A stretch of 64,000 nucleotides of DNA from Kurthia sibirica (GCF_003143975.1 NZ_QFVR01000008.1:62001-126000); one strand, 5' to 3'; numbered from the stretch's first letter, positions 9,261-18,763 are shown. Numbers and translations: made by a program. Notes: a model not told the origin generated them from the letters alone.

Positions 9261-10607
9261 TTATTCCTCCTGTGCTTTGTCAATTGATTGCACCGCGACA
9301 TTGGCTTGCCCATCATGAAAATGTAATCGCAGTGTTTGTCCAACCATCATTGAATCGACAGTTTTTATCACTTCTTGATCATCATAGGCAATTGCATAAC
9401 CCCGCGACATAATCGCCAATGGATTGAGCGCTTCCAGCGTACGTATTGTCGACACAAAGCGGTTTTTTTGTTGTTGCAACAATTGTTGCATCGCATGGTG
9501 CAAGGCGTTGTTATGACGCTCAACTATTTTTAGTTCATATTGGATTTCTTTTAATGGACATTGATTTTGCAACCTATTTGCAAGTTGCTGCAAATGGCTC
9601 CTATTTTTCTGTAGCACATCGTTTGTGGCGCGAATAAGTCGGTCATCTAAACGTAATAATTCGTCGATGAACGGACGATAGAGTCGTTCTGGATACACCA
9701 TTGGATAAGCTTGACGAATACGATTCAAGCGCGCTCTCTCGTGTTTGACTAATGCCTGTGTATTTTGGTGAATTCGCGCTTGCATAGACAGTATTTTTTG
9801 CATCAAATCCGTTTGATCTGGTACAGCCATTTTTGCTGCTGCTGTTGGTGTTGGCGCTCTCATATCGGCGACAAAATCGGCAATTGTTGTATCTGTTTCG
9901 TGACCAACCCCACTGATGATTGGCACGCGACTTTCAAATATCGCTTCTGCTACAAGCTCTTCGTTGAAAGCCCAAAGATCTTCAATTGAACCGCCACCAC
10001 GACCGACAATTAATGTGTCAACCTCTCCATGGTCATTCGCCTGATGAATTGCTTGAACGATACTTGCTGCTGCATTTTTACCTTGTACAAGCGCCGGGAA
10101 AATAATGACTTTCGCTAGTGGATAGTGACTTTGTAATGTCGCTAAAATGTCTCGGATTGCCGCACCGGTTTGAGCTGTAACAACCCCAATACAACGCGGG
10201 TATTTTATGATTGGTTGCTTAAATTCCTCTTTAAATAAACCACGTGTTTGCAACTCTTTTTTTAATTGTTCAAACGCTAAATGCAAACTGCCAAGACCAT
10301 CTGGTTGCATATCTTTCACATATAATTGATAGCGTCCCGCTGACTCATAGACATTCGTATCACCGCGTAGCAACACCTTCATACCACTTTCTGGCTTAAA
10401 GGGTAATGTGCTGGCGCTTGAGGCATACATAATCGCCTGAATTTGTGCACGGTCATCTTTTAAAGTAAAGAAAATATGACCGGAATTATGCACTTTGACA
10501 TTCGATAATTCACCTTTTACATAGACATCACGAAGATGTGGATCCGCTTCAAATTTACGCTTTATATACTTCGTTAATGCTTGGACCGTTAAATAATTCG
10601 TTGACAT
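9261..10607 (-). CDS. xseA: Exodeoxyribonuclease VII large subunit
   Basis: Catalytic subunit of ExoVII. An N-terminal OB fold (residues ~1-100) is followed by the catalytic core with VVTAQTGAAIRDIL, VGRGGGSIEDLWAFNEE and ISGVGHETD, then a C-terminal coiled coil and tail. Length 448 residues matches the family. RBS GAAGGAG sits 8 bases upstream of the ATG. A terminator for folD lies 66-95 bases upstream, so xseA probably has its own promoter. Confidence 0.96.
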   Translation of the reverse strand: MSTNYLTVQALTKYIKRKFEADPHLRDVYVKGELSNVKVHNSGHIFFTLKDDRAQIQAIMYASSASTLPFKPESGMKVLLRGDTNVYESAGRYQLYVKDMQPDGLGSLHLAFEQLKKELQTRGLFKEEFKQPIIKYPRCIGVVTAQTGAAIRDILATLQSHYPLAKVIIFPALVQGKNAAASIVQAIHQANDHGEVDTLIVGRGGGSIEDLWAFNEELVAEAIFESRVPIISGVGHETDTTIADFVADMRAPTPTAAAKMAVPDQTDLMQKILSMQARIHQNTQALVKHERARLNRIRQAYPMVYPERLYRPFIDELLRLDDRLIRATNDVLQKNRSHLQQLANRLQNQCPLKEIQYELKIVERHNNALHHAMQQLLQQQKNRFVSTIRTLEALNPLAIMSRGYAIAYDDQEVIKTVDSMMVGQTLRLHFHDGQANVAVQSIDKAQEE

Positions 10608-10672
10608 ATTTTCGTCTCCTTCTACTAACGAGAAACTGTGTCATTTTCTGAAGTAATTATTTTTACAATATA

Positions 10673-10702
10673 AAAGCTGTCTTTCCGTAGAAAAACAGCT
10701 TT
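10673..10702 (-). terminator. Terminator downstream of folD
   Basis: Stem AAAGCTGT/ACAGCTTT around a 14-base loop, followed on the minus strand by TTTATATTGT. Separates folD from xseA. Confidence 0.7.
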
Positions 10703-10739
10703 CTATATTACTATTTTACCTTAAAAGCAGCTATTTGTC

Positions 10740-11597
10740 TTACGCTAGCTTTACTTTTGCTTTAGCAGATTGGAGTGTATTAACAAGCAACATCGTGATG
10801 GTCATTGGACCAACACCACCTGGCACAGGAGTTATTGCAGCTACTTTTTCAAACACATCATCAAAATCAACATCCCCACAAAGCTTGCCATTTTCATCGC
10901 GATTCATACCGACATCAATAACGACAGCACCTTCTTTAATATGCTCTGCCTTGATCATCTTCGCGCGACCTACAGCTACGACTAGAATATCAGCCTGCGT
11001 TGTCATTGCGGCAAGATCTGGTGTTTTAGAATGACAGTATGTTACCGTTGCGTCTTGTTGTAATAACAATTGACCCATTGGTACGCCTACGATATGACTT
11101 CTGCCAACTACCACCGCATGTTTGCCCGCAATTTCGACATTGGAGTATTGTAGTAATTTCATAACACCATGTGGCGTACATGGTAAAAATGTCGGTTGCC
11201 CTAATAACATTTTACCAACACTTACGGGATGGAAACCGTCAACATCCTTATGTGGTGAGATTGATTCAATTACATGTTGTTCATCAATATGTTTTGGCAA
11301 TGGTAATTGTACTAAAATACCATCTATTTTCGCATCAGTATTTAATTTAGCGATATGCGCGAGCAATTCTACCTCAGTTGTTTCTTTTGGTAAACGAATA
11401 AGTTCAGAATAAATCCCTAATTGTGCACATGCTTTTTCTTTATTTGCAACATATGTATGTGATGCAGCATCATCGCCTACTAAAATGACCGCTAGGCCTG
11501 GCGTAATACCTTGGTCCACTAATTCCTTGACCTCTTTTTGAATTGTTAATCGGATTTGAGCTCCAATTTCTTTACCATTAATAAGTTTGTTTGACAT
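10740..11597 (-). CDS. folD: Bifunctional methylene-THF dehydrogenase / methenyl-THF cyclohydrolase
   Basis: FolD interconverts 5,10-methylene- and 10-formyl-tetrahydrofolate. The substrate motif LVGDDAASHTYVANKEKAC with the catalytic Lys, the VQLPLPKHID loop, and the NADP-binding GRSHIVGVPMGQLL motif are present. I choose ATG 11597 (protein MSNKLINGKEI, 285 residues) because GGAG is spaced 8 bases from it and the family begins there; an upstream in-frame ATG would add 20 atypical residues. The gene lies 78 bases after nusB. Confidence 0.96.
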   Translation of the reverse strand: MSNKLINGKEIGAQIRLTIQKEVKELVDQGITPGLAVILVGDDAASHTYVANKEKACAQLGIYSELIRLPKETTEVELLAHIAKLNTDAKIDGILVQLPLPKHIDEQHVIESISPHKDVDGFHPVSVGKMLLGQPTFLPCTPHGVMKLLQYSNVEIAGKHAVVVGRSHIVGVPMGQLLLQQDATVTYCHSKTPDLAAMTTQADILVVAVGRAKMIKAEHIKEGAVVIDVGMNRDENGKLCGDVDFDDVFEKVAAITPVPGGVGPMTITMLLVNTLQSAKAKVKLA

Positions 11598-11675
11598 ATT
11601 CTCCACTCCCACATTAGCGTTAACGAAAATGTCACTGTAGCGCATTTGACATGCCACTACAGCTACACTAATCGC

Positions 11676-12050
11676 TTAGAATTTTGATAGTACTCCATTG
11701 ACGAACTTACTTGATTTTTCATCACCGAAGATTTTACTAATTTCGATTGCTTCGTTGATTACTACATTTTTTGGTGTTTCTGGTGTGAAAAGAAGCTCAT
11801 ATGCAGATAAACGTAAAATCGTACGTTCTATTTTTGCTAAACGATCAAATGACCAGTTTTCAAGTTTTTCAGATAATGCTTCATCGATGGCAGGAAGGTT
11901 TTCAACTGTACCTAATACAAGTCCTTCGAAAAATTCATTGACATCTTCTTCGCCAATAGTATGTGAGATTGCTTCCTCAACAGTTAATTCAGTGTTTTCT
12001 AGTTGAAAAAGTGTTTGTAAGGCTTTTTCACGCGCTTCGCGTCTTTTCAT
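11676..12050 (-). CDS. nusB: Transcription antitermination factor NusB
   Basis: All-helical RNA-binding protein that with NusE binds boxA of rRNA operons. The 124 residues include the standard REKALQTLFQLE start and VINEAIEISKIFGDEKSSKFVNG C-terminal motif. RBS AAAGGAG is 7 bases from the ATG. In B. subtilis nusB follows yqhY directly; here ~390 bases and a terminator intervene. Confidence 0.95.
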   Translation of the reverse strand: MKRREAREKALQTLFQLENTELTVEEAISHTIGEEDVNEFFEGLVLGTVENLPAIDEALSEKLENWSFDRLAKIERTILRLSAYELLFTPETPKNVVINEAIEISKIFGDEKSSKFVNGVLSKF

Positions 12051-12377
12051 TTTTTACTGCTCCTTTATACGATTACAAATACTCGAAAAGTCGAATGCTG
12101 TAAGCTGTATCAATTATTTTCATATGAAATTTATTCTATCATATTTTTCCCCATCATAATATGCTTTACCAGAACTTTTAAAAAGTCTGACAATAACGAG
12201 CAACTTCTGTCATTTTCAAACTTCTACTAAATGACTTTATAGGCAATAAAAGGGAATTGATTAGACCATATGACCATTAAAAAGATTTTTTAATCAATAG
12301 TTGAGAATGAAGACCAAAAGGCGGCGTCATTTACGCACAAATTATGCGCTAGATGAATGGACAAAGAGCCATAAAAA
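12051..12377. other. Intergenic region between asp23 and nusB
   Basis: About 330 AT-rich bases without a recognisable gene. A minus-strand TAGAAT -10-like hexamer near 12130-12140 could drive nusB, with a poor -35. No RNA gene or repeat was seen. Confidence 0.35.
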
Positions 12378-12429
12378 AAAGCTATCAAACAATAAAACAT
12401 GATCAATCATGTTTTATTGTGATAGCTTT
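12378..12429 (-). terminator. Strong terminator after asp23
   Basis: Near-perfect hairpin: 9-bp lower stem AAAGCTATC/GATAGCTTT and 15-bp upper stem starting ACAATAAAACATGAT, separated by a two-base bulge, then eight T on the minus strand. Ends the accB-accC-asp23 transcript. Confidence 0.93.
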
Positions 12430-12440
12430 AATTTTGGGCA

Positions 12441-12848
12441 TTAATCAGCTTTTGAAGTTGTCGCTTGATCAAATTGAATTCCCGTAATATGAACATTAAC
12501 CTCTTTTGTTGCTAATTCAGTCATATTTTCGATTGATTCACGAATTTGACGTTGAACCTCTCTCGCTACATGAGATACCGCTACTCCATATTGCACGGTG
12601 CAGTATACATCGATGATTAGGCCTTCATCCGTCCATTCTGTTTTGATCCCTTTACCATGAACTTTTTTACCGAATTTTTCTGCTACGCCTGTTGCAAATG
12701 TACCTCTAGTACCCGAGATTCCCTCTACTTCAGTTGTCGCAATTCCAGCAATCACTTCAATTACTTCAGGTGCTACTTCAATATCGCCTAAAGCAGTTTT
12801 CCCGTTAGGAGTGCTTTGTGGTAGCGATTGAATTTCTTTTTCAGCCAT
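12441..12848 (-). CDS. Asp23/Gls24-family envelope stress protein (YqhY)
   Basis: 135-residue Asp23/DUF322 protein beginning MAEKEIQSL after GAGGGG 8 bases upstream; a longer in-frame start six codons earlier has no RBS. The family motif GDIEVAPEVIEVIAGIATTEVEGI and GIKTEWTDEGLIIDVYC are clear. B. subtilis YqhY is genetically linked to acetyl-CoA carboxylase control, and here too the gene lies 19 bases after accC, so a role in malonyl-CoA homeostasis is a reasonable inference. Confidence 0.9.
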   Translation of the reverse strand: MAEKEIQSLPQSTPNGKTALGDIEVAPEVIEVIAGIATTEVEGISGTRGTFATGVAEKFGKKVHGKGIKTEWTDEGLIIDVYCTVQYGVAVSHVAREVQRQIRESIENMTELATKEVNVHITGIQFDQATTSKAD

Positions 12849-12867
12849 TAATTTTGCCCCTCTCATT

Positions 12868-14223
12868 TTAAGAATTGATCACGTCATTTTCTTCTAGGAA
12901 TTTCGTATTGAATTCACCAGACTTGAAGACATCGTTGTTCATTAATTTCTCATGGAAAGGAATTGTTGTATGAATACCAGGCCCCTCAACAACAAACTCA
13001 CCTAGTGCACGTTTCATTTTTGCAATTGCTTCATCACGTGTATCTGCATGCACGATCAATTTAGCAACCATCGAATCATAGTAAGGTGGAATTGTATAGC
13101 CAGCATACATTGCGGAATCGACACGAACACCGATACCACCTGGAGCTAGATAATTTTCAATCTTACCTGCTGAAGGCATGAAGTTTTTGTATGGGTTTTC
13201 AGCGTTAATACGGCATTCAATTGCCCAACCATTCACTTTCACATCTTCTTGTTTATACACCAATTTTTCACCAGATGCAATTTTTAGCTGTTGTGCAACT
13301 AAATCAACACCCGTAATTTCTTCGGTAATTGTATGCTCCACTTGGATACGTGTATTCATTTCCATGAAGTAGAATTTATCTTCTTTATAATCATAGATGA
13401 ATTCACATGTACCTGCACCGCGATAATTACAAGCTAGTGCAGCTTTCACTGCAGCCTCACCCATCTCCAGGCGACGTTCTTCTGAAAGTGCTGGTGATGG
13501 TGCTTCTTCCACTAACTTTTGCATACGGCGTTGGACTGTACAGTCACGTTCACCTAAGTGAATTGTGTTGCCATAGTTATCAGCTAATACTTGGATTTCA
13601 CAGTGACGGAAATCTTCTATGAATTTCTCCATATAAACACCAGGGTTTCCGAATGCTGCTGCTGCTTCTTTTTGCGTAACTTGGATACCTTTAATTAAAT
13701 CTGCTTCGTCACGCGCTACACGGATACCTTTACCGCCGCCGCCTGCTGTCGCTTTAATAATGACAGGATACCCAAGCTCTTTTGCTACGATTATCGCTTC
13801 ATGCTCATCTGCAACTAAACCTTTTGATCCGGGTACAGTAGGAACACCCGCTGCAATCATCGTATCTTTTGCTACGTCTTTGATACCCATAATTTTGATT
13901 GAATCTGAAGTGGGTCCAATAAATGTGATCCCCGCATCTTCACACGCTTCAGCGAATCCAGCATTCTCAGCTAAAAATCCGTAACCAGGGTGAATACCAT
14001 CACAGCCTGTTTTTTCTGCAACTGCTAAAATACGATCTATTTTTAAGTAACTATCTGCTGAAAATTTAGGTCCGATGCAATAAGCTTCGTCCGCTAACTG
14101 CACATGAAGTGCTTCGGCATCTGCTTGTGAATAAACAGCGACAGATTGAATACCTAATTCTTTACATGCTCGAATTACACGAACTGCTATCTCACCACGA
14201 TTTGCTATTAATACTTTTTTCAT
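12868..14223 (-). CDS. accC: Acetyl-CoA carboxylase, biotin carboxylase subunit
   Basis: ATP-grasp enzyme that carboxylates biotin on AccB, first step of malonyl-CoA synthesis. Typical motifs: [20 protein letters not shown] start, [13 protein letters not shown] glycine-rich ATP loop, [12 protein letters not shown], and [19 protein letters not shown] catalytic segment. 451 residues. RBS AAGGGGG is 8 bases from the ATG. It follows accB by 13 bases. Confidence 0.97.
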   Translation of the reverse strand: MKKVLIANRGEIAVRVIRACKELGIQSVAVYSQADAEALHVQLADEAYCIGPKFSADSYLKIDRILAVAEKTGCDGIHPGYGFLAENAGFAEACEDAGITFIGPTSDSIKIMGIKDVAKDTMIAAGVPTVPGSKGLVADEHEAIIVAKELGYPVIIKATAGGGGKGIRVARDEADLIKGIQVTQKEAAAAFGNPGVYMEKFIEDFRHCEIQVLADNYGNTIHLGERDCTVQRRMQKLVEEAPSPALSEERRLEMGEAAVKAALACNYRGAGTCEFIYDYKEDKFYFMEMNTRIQVEHTITEEITGVDLVAQQLKIASGEKLVYKQEDVKVNGWAIECRINAENPYKNFMPSAGKIENYLAPGGIGVRVDSAMYAGYTIPPYYDSMVAKLIVHADTRDEAIAKMKRALGEFVVEGPGIHTTIPFHEKLMNNDVFKSGEFNTKFLEENDVINS

Positions 14224-14236
14224 GATTATATCCCCC

Positions 14237-14728
14237 TTACGCTTCTCTTACTAAGAATAGAGGTTGACCGTATTCAACTAACTCGCCATTTTCAACAAGA
14301 ATTTCTACGATTTCTCCCGTAACTTCAGCTTCGATCTCATTGAAAAGTTTCATAGCTTCAACGATACAAACGATTGATTCTTCGCCTACCTTATCGCCTA
14401 CTTGAACGAATACAGGTGATTCAGGGTTTGGTGAAGAATAGTAAGTACCGACCATTGGTGATGTGATTTTATGTAAATTTTCATCAGCAACTACTTCCGC
14501 TTTTGGTGCTTCAGGAGCTTTTGGTGCCTCAGGAGCTTTTGCTGCTACTGGAGCTGCTACCGGTGTTTCAATAGTTGGCGTCACCGCTACAGTTGATTGC
14601 GTTACGACAGTTTGTCCACTATTTTTTTTAAGTTTTAGTTTTGTGTTATCTTGCTCGAATACTAATTCATCTACTGAAGACGCATCCACCAATTTAATAA
14701 TCTCACGAATTTCTTGAATTTTTAACAT
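14237..14728 (-). CDS. accB: Acetyl-CoA carboxylase, biotin carboxyl carrier protein
   Basis: Biotin carrier of acetyl-CoA carboxylase. The N-terminal ~45-residue helical region is joined by an Ala-Pro-rich linker (~residues 50-85, with a short KAPEAP repeat) to the biotinyl domain, whose EAMKLFNE motif holds the biotinylated lysine. 163 residues. RBS AAGGGGAG before the ATG. First gene of the accB-accC-asp23 operon. Confidence 0.96.
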   Translation of the reverse strand: MLKIQEIREIIKLVDASSVDELVFEQDNTKLKLKKNSGQTVVTQSTVAVTPTIETPVAAPVAAKAPEAPKAPEAPKAEVVADENLHKITSPMVGTYYSSPNPESPVFVQVGDKVGEESIVCIVEAMKLFNEIEAEVTGEIVEILVENGELVEYGQPLFLVREA

Positions 14729-15024
14729 TTCAAACTCCCCTTATTGTGTGTATTATAATACAACTCTTATTTTATCGCTTTTTTCTAACTTTTGAAACTA
14801 TTTATTAAAAAACAGATTTTTTAATACTATAAACAGCAAATTTACGCTTGAAGTACAAGCAAAATTTTCTGAAAAAAGAAAATATACAATTCGTTAACCA
14901 ATCAAAAAACAGTGTAAACGATTACAGTTCAAGTACATATTAGCAATACCCCTTCTGTACTACTACAGAAGTTAATTAGCTACTACTATTAATTAATTTT
15001 ATTAGTAGGTACTAACTTATATTA
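14729..15024. other. Region where the spoIIIA operon would be expected
   Basis: About 300 AT-rich bases between the efp terminator and accB. In B. subtilis the eight spoIIIA genes lie here. It contains a TATAAT on the minus strand (14754-14759 as ATTATA) close to accB and a perfect 8-bp hairpin at 14952-14971, but no coding remnant that I can recognise. Confidence 0.6.
14952..14971 (-). repeat. Hairpin in the region upstream of accB
   Basis: CTTCTGTA-CTAC-TACAGAAG, 8 bp perfect stem with a 4-base loop. No T run on either side, so not an ordinary terminator. Could be part of the accB leader if transcription starts upstream, or a protein-binding palindrome. Confidence 0.4.
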
Positions 15025-15053
15025 AAAGAAAAAGCCTCTCTATTATGAGAGGC
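15025..15053 (-). terminator. Terminator of efp
   Basis: Stem GCCTCTC (15034-15040) / GAGAGGC (15047-15053), six-base loop, followed on the minus strand by TTTTTCTTTT. Starts 7 bases after the efp stop. Confidence 0.92.
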
Positions 15054-15060
15054 CTTTACA

Positions 15061-15618
15061 TTAAGCGCGTGAAACGTATGAACCTTCTTCAGTGTTAATG
15101 ATCAGCTTATCGCCTTCGTTAACAAAGAATGGTACGTTTACAACTAGGCCAGTTTCCATTTTAGCTGGTTTAGAACCACCTGAAGCAGTATCACCTTTAA
15201 TGCCAGGCTCTGTTTCAGCAACTGTTAATTCAACTGTATTTGGAAGTGTTACGCCAAGAATTTCACCTTCGTAAGACATCACTTGTACTTCCATGTTTTC
15301 AAGCAAGTATTTTAACTCATACTCAAGTTGGTTTTCGTTTAATTCAATTTGTTCATATGTTTCAGTATCCATGAATACATGGTTATCACCTGAAGCATAT
15401 AAATATTGCATTTTTTTATTGTCAATTTGTGCTTTTTCAACTTTTTCGCCTGCGCGGAAAGTTTTTTCAGTTACGTTACCATTACGGATATTACGCAATT
15501 TCGAACGAACAAAAGCTGCGCCTTTACCTGGTTTTACGTGTTGAAACTCGATTACGCGGAAAAGGTTACCATCGACACCGATTGTTAAGCCTGTTTTAAA
15601 ATCATTTACTGAAATCAT
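15061..15618 (-). CDS. efp: Elongation factor P
   Basis: EF-P rescues ribosomes stalled on polyproline. The N-terminal KOW-like domain carries the tip loop KPGKGAAFV with the lysine that is modified in Bacillales; two OB domains follow, ending in the diagnostic [16 protein letters not shown] and [20 protein letters not shown]. 185 residues. RBS GGAGG is 9 bases from the ATG. Last gene of an aroQ-pepP-efp group. Confidence 0.97.
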   Translation of the reverse strand: MISVNDFKTGLTIGVDGNLFRVIEFQHVKPGKGAAFVRSKLRNIRNGNVTEKTFRAGEKVEKAQIDNKKMQYLYASGDNHVFMDTETYEQIELNENQLEYELKYLLENMEVQVMSYEGEILGVTLPNTVELTVAETEPGIKGDTASGGSKPAKMETGLVVNVPFFVNEGDKLIINTEEGSYVSRA

Positions 15619-15642
15619 ACTGAATTTCCTCCAAATATTAAA

Positions 15643-16704
15643 TTATAAAATAATTAACTCTTTCGTAGCATGTGTAAGAACTTCATTGCCGGTAGTCGTA
15701 ATAAGAATATCATCTTCAATACGCACACCACCAATGCCTGGTAAATAAATTCCCGGTTCGCATGTTACTGCCATTCCCGGTTCTAATACATAGTTAGAAC
15801 GATGTGACAATCCAGGACCCTCGTGAACCTCTAAACCAATACCATGTCCGGTAGAGTGACCAAATGCTTCACCATAGCCTTTATCTTTAATATAATCACG
15901 TACGATTGCATCCGCTTCAACACCAGTCATCCCTGGTTTGAATTCTTTCACACCAATGAGTTGGGCTTGCAGTACAATGTCGTAGATTTCCTTTAGCTTA
16001 GCAGAAGGCTCTCCAACTGCGACTGTACGTGTTGTATCAGAAATATAACCTTGGTAAAGTGCACCATAGTCTAAAGTAACAAAGTCACCTTTTTCTATCA
16101 TTTTATCAGTTGCAACGCCATGTGGCAATGCCGAGCGTAAACCCGATGCAACAATTGTATCAAATGACGATTGTGTTGCACCTTGTTTTCTCATGAAAAA
16201 TTCTAATTCATTCGAGACATCTAACTCGGTAATACCCGGTTTAATATAGTTAATAATATGTTCAAATGCTGCATCAGCTATTTCGCATGCTACTTTAATT
16301 ATTTTAATTTCTTCTGGTGTCTTAATCAAGCGAATCTTCTCAATAATATCCGCAACCCCAATAAGTTCCACTTTTATGAATTTTTCGTATAGTAAGAATT
16401 GTGCATAAGTAATATTTTCTTTTTCAAATGCTAGTTTTGAAATGCCCATTTCTTTCACTTGCGTGGCAATTTCTTCTACCATTGTCGCCTTATGCTGCGC
16501 AATTCTAAATTGTGTTATTTCCTTGGCAGCTTGTTCCATATAACGGAAATCCGTAATAAAGACCGCATCATTTTTGCTGATGATTGCGACACCCGCAGTA
16601 CCAGTAAAGCCAGTCATATAACGCAAATTATATGGGTTTGTAATTAATAAACCATCGATGTTTTGAGCGGATAATAACGTTCTTAATTTCGTCAACTTTT
16701 CCAT
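15643..16704 (-). CDS. Xaa-Pro aminopeptidase family protein (YqhT, M24)
   Basis: Pita-bread metallopeptidase removing N-terminal residues before proline. After an N-terminal creatinase-like domain (1-130), the dinuclear metal ligands are present in order: Asp in TLDYGALYQG, Asp in ISDTTRT, His in GHSTGHGIGLEVHE, Glu in TCEPGIY and Glu in GVRIEDD. 353 residues. The ATG overlaps the aroQ stop by one base (TAATG), with AAGGGGAC as RBS. The position before efp matches B. subtilis yqhT; the link with EF-P (both deal with proline-rich peptides) is suggestive only. Confidence 0.93.
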   Translation of the reverse strand: MEKLTKLRTLLSAQNIDGLLITNPYNLRYMTGFTGTAGVAIISKNDAVFITDFRYMEQAAKEITQFRIAQHKATMVEEIATQVKEMGISKLAFEKENITYAQFLLYEKFIKVELIGVADIIEKIRLIKTPEEIKIIKVACEIADAAFEHIINYIKPGITELDVSNELEFFMRKQGATQSSFDTIVASGLRSALPHGVATDKMIEKGDFVTLDYGALYQGYISDTTRTVAVGEPSAKLKEIYDIVLQAQLIGVKEFKPGMTGVEADAIVRDYIKDKGYGEAFGHSTGHGIGLEVHEGPGLSHRSNYVLEPGMAVTCEPGIYLPGIGGVRIEDDILITTTGNEVLTHATKELIIL

Positions 16705-17150
16705 TAATATAAGTCCCCTTTATGTGTTTTTAATAATGAACGGATCGCTGCTTCATAGCCAAAAATGCCTAAACCACTTATTTGTCCTACACAAACTGGT
16801 GCCAAAAATGAGTGATGGCGAAACGCTTCTCGTTTATGTATATTCGAAATATGCACTTCAATAACTGGTACATCAATACCTGCAATCGCATCACGCAAAG
16901 CAATACTTGTATGCGTATAGGCACCAGGATTGAAAATGATACCATCTATATCCCCGTCTTCCGCTTCATATAACCAATCGATTAATTGACCTTCGTAATT
17001 CGATTGTTTTAATTCAATCTCTGAATCATATACACGTAAAATATTCTCAAGCATTTCAGCAACATCTTGTAAAGTTTCGCTGCCATAAATTGCTGGTTCA
17101 CGTTTTCCTAGACGATGCAAATTAGGACCGTTCAAGCATAGATATTTCAA
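16704..17150 (-). CDS. aroQ: 3-dehydroquinate dehydratase, type II
   Basis: Shikimate-pathway enzyme forming 3-dehydroshikimate. Motifs LNGPNLHRLGKREP (catalytic loop with Arg), FNPGAYTHTSIALRDA and EVHISNIHKREAFRHHS (catalytic His, Arg) are complete. TTG 17150 is the likely start: AAGGAGG lies 8 bases upstream and the product begins MKYLCLNGPN, 148 residues. The in-frame ATG at 17171 lies 5' of this RBS. Confidence 0.94.
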   Translation of the reverse strand: MKYLCLNGPNLHRLGKREPAIYGSETLQDVAEMLENILRVYDSEIELKQSNYEGQLIDWLYEAEDGDIDGIIFNPGAYTHTSIALRDAIAGIDVPVIEVHISNIHKREAFRHHSFLAPVCVGQISGLGIFGYEAAIRSLLKTHKGDLY

Positions 17151-17305
17151 CTGACTCGCCTCCTTATTCATATTATTCCATTATTTTAACATATACTTCG
17201 GAATTCGTAACGTTTTCCCCTTGCCCTAGTTTATCAGTAGAGTTTCATTTCTTTTTTTAGTACAATTAAAGAAGTTTTTACTATACATAAGAGAGCGGTG
17301 TAAAT

Positions 17306-18253
17306 TTGAGTAAACAATCACCATCACCGATTTACGGTGGTCAGGCATTAGTTGAAGGTGTCATGATGGGTGGCGGCGAGCATACGGTATCTGCTGTCCG
17401 TCGAAATGATGGCACAATCGAATACTATTATGCCAAACGGACGAAAAAGCCACTATATCAAAAAATGAAAAAAATCCCTATTTTGCGTGGTGTGATCGCT
17501 TTAATAGAATCTGCAGCGAACGGTTCAAAACATCTTCAGTTTGCTAGCGACCGCTATGATGTTACACCTGGCGAGGAAGTAATCGAAGAGAAAAAACCTG
17601 AAGGAAGCGGTAAATTATCACTCTGGTTAGGCGTTGCAGCCATTGGTGTATTATCATTTTTATTCGGTAAATTCCTCTTTACGATGATTCCGGTTTTTAT
17701 CGCTCAACTTTTCTCTGGTATTTTCGAATCTAAAACGGAGCAAATTATTTTAGAGAGCTTTTTCAAGCTACTTTTATTACTTACCTATATTTACCTTGTG
17801 TCGCTGACACCACTCATTAAACGCGTCTTCCAATATCATGGTTCTGAGCATAAGGTAATCAATTGTTACGAAAATGGTGAAGAATTAACAATCGCAAATG
17901 TTCAAAAACAATCACGCTTACACTATCGTTGCGGCTCAAGTTTTATGCTCTTTACAGTAATTGTAGGAATGATTGTCTACTTCTTCGTACCCATCGATCC
18001 ATTTTGGTTGCGAATCGTCGATAGATTACTACTTATTCCCGTAGTTCTTGGTCTATCATTTGAAGTACTACAAGCGACAAATGCTTGCCGTAATATTCCC
18101 GTACTTCGTTTTTTAGGCTACCCTGGTCTTTGGTTGCAGCTTTTAACAACAAAGGAACCATCAGACGACCAAGTCGAAGTGGCAATCGCTTCTTTTAACA
18201 AACTAAAAGAAGTAGAAACAAACCCAGAAGTTATTAAAGAAATGCATATATAA
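17306..18253 (+). CDS. yqhQ: DUF1385 membrane protein YqhQ
   Basis: 315-residue protein with the DUF1385 hallmarks PIYGGQALVEGVMMGG at the N-terminus, ISLTPLIKRVFQYHGSEHKVINCYENG-like central motif and SFEVLQATNACRNIPVLRFLGYPGLWLQ. Four hydrophobic segments (~105-140, 150-175, 205-225, 238-255) indicate a polytopic membrane protein. Starts at TTG with GCGGTG upstream; the start is less certain. Function unknown. First plus-strand gene, divergent from aroQ; the location matches B. subtilis yqhQ. Confidence 0.88.
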   Translation: MSKQSPSPIYGGQALVEGVMMGGGEHTVSAVRRNDGTIEYYYAKRTKKPLYQKMKKIPILRGVIALIESAANGSKHLQFASDRYDVTPGEEVIEEKKPEGSGKLSLWLGVAAIGVLSFLFGKFLFTMIPVFIAQLFSGIFESKTEQIILESFFKLLLLLTYIYLVSLTPLIKRVFQYHGSEHKVINCYENGEELTIANVQKQSRLHYRCGSSFMLFTVIVGMIVYFFVPIDPFWLRIVDRLLLIPVVLGLSFEVLQATNACRNIPVLRFLGYPGLWLQLLTTKEPSDDQVEVAIASFNKLKEVETNPEVIKEMHI

Positions 18254-18256
18254 AAA

Positions 18257-18413
18257 GAGCCTGAGACAACCGTATTTTCAACAGAGAAAATCCCGTATGA
18301 TTTTTCGAAATCATACGGGATTATTCATTTCAATCAATTGAACGCTTTCTGCGCGTTCAATTGATTTGATGATTCGTATGGGAGACAGACTATTTTTGTT
18401 CTGTCCCAGACTC
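18257..18413 (-). ncRNA. Three-hairpin structured intergenic element (RNA-like repeat)
   Basis: An outer 12-bp stem pairs GAGTCTGGGACA (18413-18402, minus) with TGTCTCAGGCTC (18268-18257). It is complete only on the minus strand, where two positions are G-U pairs; on the plus strand they become mismatches. Inside sit two long perfect hairpins: 18289-18322 (arms TCCCGTATGA/TCATACGGGA) and 18332-18366 (arms AATCAATTGAACG/CGTTCAATTGATT). T runs flank both ends, so it could also terminate yqhQ. Similar CTGGGACA elements occur between genes in several Firmicutes, from memory. Whether it is transcribed is unknown. Confidence 0.55.
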
Positions 18414-18565
18414 TTTTTCTTGCGCGACTAATCTTAGATTTTGCCAAACTCTATTTTTTAATACTGCCTATAGATTATGCAGGATCTACTCGATATTATA
18501 GCGTGTATACGATACAATTATACATAGATTATTTTTGTAATTTTCTGAAAGGGGACTTGAGAAAT

Positions 18566-18763
18566 ATGAGAAAACTTTTATTTAATATACTATTATTCTG
18601 TGCAATTGGCATCATTTTATTTGCTACTAATTTAGTCAGTGGCAAACTAATTGCTTGGATTTTAGTACCTATTGTTAGTATTTTTATTTTTTTAACATTT
18701 ATGCAAGTCAAAAAAGAATATAACAAGCTTCGTAGGCAACAAGATGAAAAAAGCCCCTATTAG
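18566..18763 (+). CDS. Small membrane protein, unknown function
   Basis: 65 residues with two hydrophobic segments (about 3-20 and 27-45) followed by a charged tail KKEYNKLRRQQDEKSPY. ATG 18566 is preceded by AAAGGGGAC about 11 bases upstream; a longer frame to 18503 has no RBS. No family recognised. The following hairpin at 18755 overlaps the stop codon. Confidence 0.6.
   Translation: MRKLLFNILLFCAIGIILFATNLVSGKLIAWILVPIVSIFIFLTFMQVKKEYNKLRRQQDEKSPY

Noticed and set aside
15001-15016. TTAGTA-GG-TACTAA palindrome upstream of accB as a FapR operator
   Set aside because: FapR sites are ~17 bp with a longer spacer; here the spacer is 2 bases and it lies 270 bases from accB next to the efp terminator.
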